Assembly (NCBI RefSeq): GCF_000226095.1
Contig: NC_016472.1
Coordinates: 9,300,001-9,364,000 of the forward strand
DNA: 64,000 nt
Source of the DNA: Thermothelomyces thermophilus ATCC 42464
Taxonomy: Eukaryota; Ascomycota; Sordariomycetes; Sordariales; Chaetomiaceae
Reading direction: 5' to 3'
Below are positions 34,460 through 44,580 of this stretch, one piece after another. Every line of letters begins with the position of its first letter. Position 1 is the first letter of the stretch. Under the pieces are notes generated by a model. That model saw only the letters and a program-made list of their open reading frames with translations, ran no database searches and was not told where the DNA came from. Made by a program: the position numbers and the translations under genes.

Positions 34460-37400
34460 ATGGCCTTCCAAACCAACGTCTTCCGAGACGGTGAATGGGT
34501 GACCGAAACGGTCAACTTGCGCGCCGTTTTGGAATCGCAAAGGACGACGACGAAAATCCCAGCGAAGCCGGACCTCCTCAAACCCCCGCGGTGTGGTCTT
34601 CTCACCACGACTTTGATCGGGAGTGCTCGAGTAAACTCGATTCTACCGGTTAGGCTACGGTCTCCTGAGCACAATGACATCGCTTTCGTAGGCGTAAGTG
34701 TTACAAGCCCCTCGGTCCTCACTTCGGGATCTACCTCTCTTTCTACCTGCGCTTTGGCCGTTCCGGCACTGATCCTCCCCAGGACCACGATATTCAAGTG
34801 TGCGAGCTTCGAAAAGACGGGCGTCTTAAGGAGGTAACTCGGAAATATGACCTGGGATGTCGCATTCGCAATGCCTGTGTCATCGGCTCCTCGGCGATCC
34901 CGGAGCTTGACAATGGCTGCTCCGATGTCCCTTCCCGGTCTCCGCTCAAGATTGAGGATGACGACGCCGGCCCATTCGAGTTCCCTCCTCGGAAACAGAC
35001 GGCTATGACTGCGGAACTACCTCCTCAGATGCTGATGCTGGTCTTGGAGACGGGAGGCAATGTCTTCCTATTTGTCCGGCCAGGTCCTGACGGCAAGCCA
35101 AGGTTTTCCGTCTCACGCATGAGAGAGCCAAAACACATGCAAGGGCGCATGGGATTCCACCTGGCCGTCGACCCGAGCTCGCGTTACGTGGCGATGGCGA
35201 GTCCTACCGACTCCTTTGTCGTCTATGAAGTCGAGTCGCACCAGCAGCTGAATGAGAAGTATCTCCGCAACGAGCCTCTCCATCCGGTCAAGTCCTTCTG
35301 CCTCCGCAGCGTACGAGGTGTGATACACAAGATTACCTTCCTATATCCGCGGCCGGGAGATGACCATCACATCATCCTCTTGCTTGTGCTTGTGAGACGT
35401 GGCAAGTCGAGGACGGTAATCTATGAGTGGGAAGCTGGCGACGACCTGAGAAGGGTGCTTGCCGAAGAGAAACAGGGTCATCGAATGCCTGTTGAGCACC
35501 AGATGCCTCTGTTGCTGATTCCCTTAACGACCCAGTCGGCCTTCTTAACCATCTCAGCCGATCACATCGCCTTGTGCACAGAGTGCTTGCATGGGCCACC
35601 CATTTTCGACACCATCGAGATGGCAGCGCACCCCCCGACCGTCAATCATCGCGGCCGCCAACGACCGCTGTGGACCGCATGGGCCAGGCCTTTCCGTCTT
35701 CGGTCCTACAGCAAGAACCGCGACTGCATCTATCTCGCCCGAGAGGACGGCGTGGTTTTGTTTATGGAAGCCGACCAGGATAATGCCCTCACCAGCCACT
35801 TCCTGGATCCGTTTCCTTGCAATATCTCGGGCGCATTCGCTTGCCTCTTCGACCGCAGTACCGATGTACTCGTTCTCGGAAGCGACTCGGGCCCAGGAGG
35901 TTATTGGAAGGTAGGGTTCTTTCAGTGCTTGTTGCCGTGCTCGCTTCTGACAACGTCTCGCAGATTCCTCCCCGGGAACCGGCCGAGCTTCTTGGGACGT
36001 TGCCAAACTGGTCGCCCGTCGTCGACGTTACGACCACCGACGAGCTCAGGGAATGGCACCAAAGAGACCAAAGAGCGAATAAGCAAAACGTCACGACCCC
36101 GTGGCAACAGATCAAACATCGAAAACCGGACCGCATCTTTGCAACTTGCGAGAGCGGAAGCAAGGGGTCGATTACAGAATACCGATATGGCTTGAGAGCG
36201 AACATTGGACTAGAGCTAGAGTATGGTCCCGGTACTAAAGAAGCGTGGCTCCTACGTTTCTGCGACCCGTCCTTGTTGGACGGCTACCTCCTCCTGCTCT
36301 CCATGCCCGACTCGACCACGGCGCTGCTTTTGTCAAGAGACTTCTCCAGCGCCACAGCACCAGGCCCGGGGACGATACCGTATGACCTGTCGTCTGCCAC
36401 TCTTGCTCTGGTCGTGTCGGGCTACTATACAATCCAAATTACCCGGCAGAACATAGTTCTAGTGAACCAACATCGGAGGTACGTCTGAGATGGCGCGGAA
36501 CGGCAGCTTTAACTGGTGGCATGAGGCACTGATCTGGAGACAGCGCTTCACTCCCAATCAAGTCGCTCCCGGGGCTCTCCACTGGAACTGTCTCAGACGG
36601 CCACGCTTTCGAGACGTGCGTTGCGATCTCGACGCATACGGACGCCCAGTTTCAGATTCATGTGTTCAGTGTTGACTGGGATTCTCTCACGCTCACGCAC
36701 GTACAGACAATCGATGTCGAAGGCGAAGTTACCTGTCTGTCTCTCGGTCTCGATTACACCGTCCTGGCAGGCATACGGCAAGGTGGTCAGACTCTTCTGG
36801 CCTGGTCTTCACTGAAACGGCCCTTCGACGGTCTCCACATGCTCAGCTTAACCGAGTGTAAGCCTCCTTTTTTTTTTTTTTTTTTTCCCGTTGGCTCATG
36901 CTGATTGCACGTCACCGCACTGGCTGCATTGGATCTCTGTACCTTCTCACGAGCGGCTAACGTTACGTAGACATGTCCAATAAGGAAGATGAGAGCCTCG
37001 ACTTCGACGTCCCTTCCTTCGTTGAGGGCATAGAAAGTATAATCTCGGTCAAGGGTACCGTCCTCCTTGGCACTCGAAGTGGAGAGGTGATCATGGTCAA
37101 AGACGTTGCCGGCTCTGTATCTGTGGAATGTGAGAGGTTTGGTACAACTGCCGCGACTCTCAGCTGCAGCTATCGAGCTGGTGCAACTGAACCTACCATA
37201 CTTGCCTGTTGCGACAACAGCCTCGTGTCAATTCGACTCAAGCAACGTTACAACCATTGCGGTGGCACCACGGAACTCAAGACGACGAAACTGCGTGTAT
37301 GGCCTGTAGATGCTAGCAAACTGGAGGACATCCCACCACCAGTGCACTATGCCACGGCCGTAGATATGGCATCAGATGACGGCCTTACCCCGATCCTCCT

Positions 37401-38763
37401 GATATCCGGATCAAGGCTGTTGCTCGCAGAAATGCATGAGGAGCCCGGGCCGGTACAGCGAAGCATCCCCACCGAGGGCACACCAAACAGGGTCCTCTAC
37501 TGCCAGTTCACGCAGTGCCTTGTAGCTGCCGTGAACAAGCCATCCGGCCCAACCTTGACATTCATCAACCCTGACACCGGGGACGACATTGGGATTCCGA
37601 CCGATAAGAATAAGGCCCCTCAAACATGCATTGCAGGCTTGGGAAAGGAGGGGGACAGGATCATGAGTCTGGGGGAATGGAACTACAAGAGGGATGGCAA
37701 CGTCTGGAACTTCATCCTCGTCACTACCAGGGCGGGCCGTCTCATCGTGGTGACTACGGAGAAAGTAGTCTCACAAGATGGCAGCCGCACGACATTCCGA
37801 TACTGGACGAGGTTCAGGAAAGAACTCAGCGAGCCAATATACTCGGTTCTCGGCTTCGACGAAGGGCTGATCTACTGCGCCGGCCAGACCATCTATTGGG
37901 AAGTGCTGGATCCCAAGGAGAAGCGGCTCAAACCGCTCAAGTCGTTCAGGCTCGGCTCACCGGCCACGAGCCTGCGGATTTCCAACGGCAAGCTCGTGGC
38001 CCTGACGAGCCGCGAGTCTCTGGTCGTGCTTGACAACCTCGATACAGACGAAGAAGGCATCCGGCTCTGTCACGTCGACCCCTGGAGGCGGAACGGCGTC
38101 GACTCGATGGAAGTCGCCGGCCCGCAACTCGACCAAGCGACGGGCGGCATCCACCTGGTCGCCGACCGAGAGTGCGGCGTCGCGGGGCTGTGGGTGCCGT
38201 GGCAGACGCCGGAACGCGAGTGCGAGGTCGTGTTGGAGGCGGAGCTGCCGTCGTCTGTGCGCAAGTTCTGCCGCGGCCGGACGCGGCCCGTTTGGGAGCA
38301 GCGACTGCGCAAGCCCCGGTACGGCCGGCTTCCCGCAACGGTGGACGACGCCGAGATCCTGGGCGTCTCGCTCGACGGCACCATGCGCCAATTCACCCTG
38401 CTGAGCGTCGAGGCCTGGCGGCTGCTACGTTTCATTCAGAATCTGGCCCCGGACACCGCCGACGTGTGTCCGCTCGGGCGCCGGAAGAGTAGCAAGGGGC
38501 TGGGGCCGGGGCTGGGGCCCGAACCGAAGCTGGCCTATGGGTTGGAGATGCATGTGGACGGGGACATACTACGCCGATGTTTGGAGAAGAGGGCGTTGGA
38601 GTGGTTGGTGGCCAAGGAGGCACATGTCGCCAGGTTGATTGAGCTCCTGAGGGAGTTGGATGGCGGACAGCACACACAGGGGCTGACGGCCGAGGGAGAT
38701 CATGCGGGGTATTTCCAGCTTGCTTACGACATTCTGGAGTATTACCTGTCGCCAGCCCTGTAA
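34460..38763 (+). CDS. MMS1_N / CPSF-A family large beta-propeller protein
   Basis: Five exons (34460-34693, 34783-35910, 35964-36478, 36544-36857, 36971-38763) give about 1327 residues. The start MAFQTNVFRDGEWVTETVNL and IAFVGDHDIQVCELRKDGRL are typical of the Pfam MMS1_N region found in fungal relatives of DDB1, Rse1 and Mms1. These proteins have three beta-propellers and usually serve as adaptors, for example in cullin ubiquitin ligases. Repeated propeller strands are visible (VYEVESHQQLNEKYL, VVLFMEADQDNALTS, HVFSVDWDSLTLTHVQTIDV). The C-terminal part (RRCLEKRALEWLVAKEAHVA) is helical, like the CPSF-A end. I cannot tell whether it is the functional Mms1 orthologue. The exon 3-4 join needs the ACAG at 36540-36543; other AG sites give stops or frameshifts. 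Intron 4 contains a run of about 18 T. Confidence 0.82.
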
Positions 38764-39008
38764 CTGTAAAAAGGAAACCTAAGAGACGAGGGAGGACGGA
38801 ACATCAAGTCGGTAGTTTGCCCCAGTGCTTGTGAAGGCGATCGTAACGTCTTGGGCAACTGGTGCTCTTGCACTGAAATCTCGAAAACGATAGTTACGCC
38901 CACAACATGAGCTTGATGTGTCTGAAATTTTGTGACGTCGGTCACCTTGTAACGCAGCGTATTGCTTGGGCTCGGCGGGGCACAAAATAAGATCTGGCAT
39001 GTGCCAAC

Positions 39009-39052
<44 letters not shown>

Positions 39053-39602
39053 AGAAGAAGAAGAACCATCGGCAACTGTGTTTCGTTCCGCCGCTGTATC
39101 GCCCACCTTCTCCACTCGCTCTCCTACCTCCGTAGTTACCCGTACGTATGTATGTGCGGACGTATATGCAATAATTAACTAGGTGGCACTCTGTAAATAC
39201 GCACGAATACGGGCGAGCTTCCGATATGGTCTGGTATCGCCCACCCAGGCTGTCCCGCACTAGAAGCGGGCAACCCACAGTTGGCCCGCAAAGCCCTACA
39301 CTAAACTACTGCGCGCCCATACGTCGCTGATCCCAACCTAAGAACCCCTACCGTGCAGCTTTTTCGCTGCAAACTCCCAACCCATCTTCACGACAACCCC
39401 GAATCATCGGACTCGGCAATCTTCTTGCCGAGCAGAATATTCCACGTTACCTTCTCTTCGTAGTCGTGAACCTGGTGTTCCATATTTCCACATTCCTTTG
39501 ACGGGACTCGGACGTCCCGAAAAAAAAGATTGCGGGCACTCGGCCAGAGGGAGAGATTTCTGTTCTAGCCCCGAGACCAGCGCGGAACAGCGACGATTCG
39601 AT
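38764..39602. other. Intergenic MMS1-like / eIF5B
   Basis: An 839-bp tandem spacer. The A41 tract at 39010-39050 followed by (GAA)5 stands out. The last part (39300-39600) should be the eIF5B promoter and leader. No gene is seen. Confidence 0.55.
39010..39065 (+). repeat. A41 tract followed by GAA repeats
   Basis: Forty-one A, then GAAGAAGAAGAAGAA. It is 246 bp after the stop of the MMS1-like gene. A retroposed poly(A) tail is possible, but no target-site duplication or LINE/SINE body is visible; a slippage-expanded microsatellite is equally likely. Confidence 0.7.
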
Positions 39603-42600
39603 ATGGCGCCCAAGAAGAAGGGAGGTAACAGGAAGGGGAACGACGATTGGGAGGCCGAGCTCGGCGAGAGCATCGCCCCGACCAACCCCGCGGCTGCACC
39701 GGCGGGCGATGCCCCGGCGGCCGACGATGAGCCGTCCGTGGGCGGCGGAGGCGGCGGCCTGATGAACCTGATGCGAAAGAACAAGGAGAAGCGCAAGAAG
39801 AAGGGCATCATCGATGACGATCTTGACGGAGAGAACGCGGGCGAAGCGGCCCCGCCCGAGACCCTCACGCTGCCGGATCTCTCGGCCAAGCAGCCCGAGG
39901 AGGCCAACGCCGAGGACGAGTTTGCGCTGCCGGATAAGAAGAACAAGGCCGGCAAGGGCAAGCAGCAGCAGCAGCAGCAGCAGAAGCCCGCCGCGGCGCC
40001 GAAGGACGGAGATGCGAACGAAGGGCCGAGGGTGTTGACGAAGGCGGAGAAGGAGAAGTTGAAGAAGGAGAGGGAGAAGCAGCGGAAGAAGGAACAGGTA
40101 CGGATACCGTTGCCCTCGTCATTTCGAATCACGGCGATAGCACGCAGCAGAGCTAACTCCTCACCGTGACAGGCTGCCAAGAAGAAGGCCTCCGCCCCGG
40201 CCAAGGCCGAGCCGGCGAAACCTGCCGGCGAGGAGAAGAAGTCCGAGACACCTGCTCCGGCCCCGGCCCCGGCCCCGGCCCCGGCCGAGACGGGCGGCAA
40301 GAAGAAGAAACTTCCCGCTCACCTGCTGGCTCTCCAGAAGCAGCAGGAGGAACTGCGGCGCAGGCAGGAGGAAGCAGAACGCCTGGCGGCCGAGGAGAGG
40401 GCCAGGATAGAGGAGGAGGAGCGCCGAGAGGCTGAGGAACAGAGGCGCAGGGAGGAGGAGAAGGCTCGCAAGAAGCAGAGGGAGAAGGAACGCATCGAGC
40501 AGCTCAAGCGCGAGGGCAAGTACTTGACCAAGGCCCAGAAGGAGGAGAAGGCCCGCAACGAGCGCAAGTTGCAGCAGATGCTTGCGGCCGGCATCAAGAT
40601 TGGTGCGCTCGAGGCGAGCGAGGCGGAGAAAGAGAAGGAGAGGGAGAAGGAGAAGAAGAAGGCGGAGGCGAGGAAACGCGGAGGCCGGAACAAGGTATGT
40701 TTGGAGCGGATATGGCGACCGCTGCCGCTTCTCGTCCGTCGTCGCTGACCAGGCCTTTTTTTTTGTCGCAGGTTGACGAGGAGAAGGCTCTGGCTGAGGC
40801 AGCCGAGCGCGCGAGGTTGCAGGCCGAAGCTGCTCTCAGGGAGGCCGAGGAGAAGGCTCGCATCGAGCGGGAGAGGGCCGAGGCCGAGGCGGCTGCAAAG
40901 GCCGCGGCGGCGGCCGAAGATAGCGTGGAGGAGGACTGGGAGGCAGCCGCCGAGTCGGAGAAGGAGGACGTCAAGGACAGCTGGGATGCCGATACCGAGG
41001 ACGAGGACGAGGCCGAGAAGAAGACGGAGAAGAAAGCGGAGGAGAAGGCTGACAAGAAGGCCGAGAGCAAGGTTGAGACGAAGGCGGAGAAGAAGGTGGA
41101 ACAGAAGGCCGAGGCCAACGGCAAAGCACAGACACTTCCCTCCCGGCCAAAGGCCAAAAAAGAAGAGTCAGAATCCGAGTCGGACGAGGATTCGGACGAC
41201 GAGAAGACGACCCAGGCCCGGGCGGCCGAGGCGCAGAGGAAGAAGGAAGCGGCCGAGCGGCGGGAGAAGGCTCACCAAGCCGCTCTGGCGGCGCGGTCAA
41301 AGGACAACCTCCGCTCGCCCATCTGCGTCATTCTCGGACACGTCGATACCGGCAAGACCAAGCTGCTCGACAAGATCCGGCAGACCAACGTCCAGGAGGG
41401 CGAAGCCGGTGGTATCACTCAGCAGATTGGTGCCACTTACTTCCCCGTCGAAGCCATCAAGCAGAAGACGGCCGTGGTCAACCGCGACGGCAAGTTCGAG
41501 TTCAAGGTGCCCGGCCTCCTCGTCATCGACACCCCCGGGCACGAGTCCTTCTCCAACCTGCGGTCTCGCGGCTCGTCGCTCTGCAACATTGCCATCCTGG
41601 TTGTCGACATCATGCACGGCCTCGAGCCCCAGACCATCGAGTCGTTGAGGCTGCTGCGTGAGCGCAAGACGCCCTTCATCGTCGCGCTCAACAAGATCGA
41701 TCGTCTGTACGGCTGGAAGAAGATCGAAAACAACGGGTTCCAGGAGTCGCTGGCGCTCCAGAACAAGGCGGTGCAGAACGAGTTCAGGAACCGTCTCGAG
41801 CAGACCAAGCTCCAGTTTGCCGAGCAGGGCTTCAACTCGGAGCTGTACTACGAGAACAAGTCGATGTCCAGATACGTGTCGCTCGTGCCCACCTCGGCCC
41901 ACACCGGCGAGGGCATTCCCGACATGCTCAAGCTCATCGTCCAGCTCACCCAGGAGAGGATGGTCAGCTCGCTCATGTACCTCTCCGAGGTCCAGGCCAC
42001 CGTCCTCGAAGTCAAGGCGATCGAGGGTTTCGGCATGACCATCGACGTCATCCTGTCCAACGGCATCCTTCGCGAAGGCGACCGCATCGTCCTCTGCGGC
42101 ACAGAAGGCGTCATCAAGACGAACATCAGGGCGCTGCTCACCCCTGCCCCGCTCAGGGAGCTCCGCCTCAAGTCGCAGTACGTGCACAACAAGGAGGTCA
42201 AGGCCGCGTTGGGCGTCAAGATCAGCGCCCCCGGGCTCGAGGGTGCCATTGCCGGTTCGCGGCTGCTCGTCGTCGGCCCCGACGACGACGAGTCGGACCT
42301 CGAGGACGAGGTCGAGTCCGATCTTGCCAGCCTGTTCAGCCGCGTCGAGAAGACGGGCCGCGGCGTCAGCGTCCAGGCGTCGACCCTCGGCTCCCTCGAG
42401 GCCCTGCTGGACTTCCTCAAGGACTGCAAGATCCCCGTCGCCAACGTCGGCATCGGCCCCGTCTTCAAGCGCGACGTCATGCAGTGCGGCATCATGCTGG
42501 AGAAGGCGCCCGACTTCGCCGTCATGCTCTGCTTCGACGTCAAGATCGACAAGGAAGCACAGGCGTACGCCGACGAGCAGGGCATCAAGATCTTCACCGC

Positions 42601-43284
42601 CGACATCATCTACCATCTCTTTGACTCCTTCACCAAGCACATCAAAGAGCAGAACGAGAAGAAGAAGGAGGAGTCCAAGATGTTGGCCGTCTTCCCCTGC
42701 GAACTCAAGCCCGTCGCCGTTTTCAACAAGACAAACCCCATCGTCGTTGGTGTGGATGTTGTGGAGGGCTCCCTCAGACTCAACACACCCATCGCCGTCG
42801 TCAAGCCTAACCCCACGACGGGCCAGAAGGAGATCATTCCCCTTGGCAGAGTGTACGCTTTCCCTTCCCTTCCCCCCCCCCCCCCCCCAAAAAAAAAAAA
42901 CCCAATAAAAAAAACCATCCCGTCCGCCGCAACCCACCGAACAATATTTTATCTTCAGACTCCTCCTCCTTCTTCCTTCCTCCCTTCTCCGGTCCGAAGA
43001 GTGCAGATTTGGCTAACATTGGCAAACGCAAATCCAGCACGTCCATCGAGCGCGAGCACAAGCAGATCTCGATCTGCAAGAAGGGTCAGCCCGCCGTGGC
43101 GATCAAGATCGAGACGGGCGGCCACCAGCCGGCTTACGGCCGCCAGCTCGAGGACAAGGACACGCTCTACTCGCAGATCTCGCGCCCCAGTATCGACACC
43201 CTCAAGCAGTTCTACCGGGACGAGGTCACCAAGGAGGAGTGGGAGCTGATCATCAGGCTGAAGCCCGTCTTCGATATCGTCTAG
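39603..43284 (+). CDS. FUN12: Translation initiation factor eIF5B (IF2-like GTPase)
   Basis: Four exons (39603-40097, 40173-40694, 40772-42852, 43002-43284) give about 1126 residues. eIF5B joins the 60S subunit to the start-codon-bound 40S and hydrolyses GTP. The N-terminal about 500 residues are highly charged with long Lys/Glu helices ([20 protein letters not shown]) and poly-Gln. The G domain follows: [12 protein letters not shown] (P-loop, near residue 528), [11 protein letters not shown] (switch 1), DTPGHESF and NKID. Domain II, the FGPVF-like IGPVFKRD region and domain IV ([20 protein letters not shown], then [16 protein letters not shown]) are present, ending [12 protein letters not shown]. 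The last intron is the uncertain one: GTACGC at 42853 joined to TG at 43002 gives LGRVADLANIG and keeps frame. It contains long C- and A-runs. Confidence 0.94.
42872..42900. repeat. C-run followed by A-run in eIF5B intron 3
   Basis: About 17 C followed directly by about 12 A, inside the last intron of eIF5B. Tracts like this are prone to slippage and to sequencing error. Confidence 0.7.
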
Positions 43285-44580
43285 GCTCCAGCGCCAATCT
43301 TACTCTGCTGGCTACGAGCCCGCGGGGTTATATTCCTTGGGTGGTGTTGAAGGAGGATCAGATGGCTGCGGGGGAGGCAAAGGGTCACACGGGTGAGGAG
43401 GAGTTGCTTTCGGTGAAACATGAGGATTGATTCGGAGCGGGAAGACAAAAAAAAATAAAATGATCACGGAGGTTACGAAAAAGCAGGGACTGATGATGCC
43501 TTTCCATGTCAGGGGGAGGCAAGTTGCGGTGGGGGGCCACAGAGCTAGCCGGCTGGTCTTGTTGACCTCGCTCCTCCCTCCCATTGCTGGTGCAGCTATT
43601 TCCATCGCGCACTGCATCATCGTTCTGCTTGGTCGGAAGAACCTCCCCCTCCCTTCCCTTTTGTTGCCGTGCTGGGTCGGCATTGTTGGCACTCGGGTGC
43701 AGTCGCAGTCACAACATGGTCTGTCTACTTGAGTGTAGGACCCTCGATGGGGTTCAGAAGGTTTTGATTTCACCGTTGCCTACCTATACCTCAGCAGCCG
43801 CTACATGTAGAGCCAAACCCCGCTTGTGCGTACGTACAGGTTCTTTCTTATACTCGTACCGCGTGGTCTTGACTGTTATTGGTGGCTGTCTGTGGGAGAG
43901 CATTCTCTATGGCGCCGGCCGTGATCATTTATTTACTTCGGCCGTGGTACTCTGCATCAAACACCAGAAATATCCCTGCAATTGTCCTCTGCCGGTCTGC
44001 TACAGAAAGGGGAGGGGGGAAGGGGGGGGGGTAGGTAGTCCAAGGTGTAAACGGAACAATAACAACGCTAAGATGTGTGTAACACAAACTGTAAGGGGGT
44101 TGGTTCATATGCGTGAAGCGAGAGCAGTAAGCGACTTGATTAGCGTCCATATTATACTCTCCGCCTGCGAAAGGAAAGAAAATCAAACTAGCAGAGGAGA
44201 CAATTTCTCAGCCTTCGTTGAAATCATCCCACGCCCAGGTGCGTTCTGAAGAACAAGCAGTTCCACCTCTAAACCCCAGTGTATGTCTTCTTCTTGTACC
44301 CTTCTTTCCGCTCATGTACCGGTTGGCCTTCATGTAGCTTCTGTGTCGTACCTCCCGACTCGAATTCTTGGTCATGAGAACCTCTTTTAACAGATCATTG
44401 ACGCCCAATACATGCTTTCGCTTCATATTCCTATGAGACCCATCTATCAAAAAGACCACCCTGTGAAGGGCCTTTTTGGCACCCTCACGTCCGCGTCCGG
44501 TAAGAATAGAAAAAGGAAGAACCCAAAGCAAGCTGGGGAGTCGTACGTCCCATTAGGAGATTGTTCACATCATTGGATTC
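43285..44580. other. Convergent intergenic eIF5B / Hsp88
   Basis: A 1.3-kb convergent gap with both 3' ends. Frames here are short and not protein-like. I see a G-rich stretch near 44010-44032 and no gene. Confidence 0.55.

Noticed and set aside
41297-42937. 546-codon frame antisense to eIF5B
   Set aside because: Same antisense artefact: rich in Leu, Val, Asp and Gly with no domain pattern, and exactly opposite the conserved GTPase domain.
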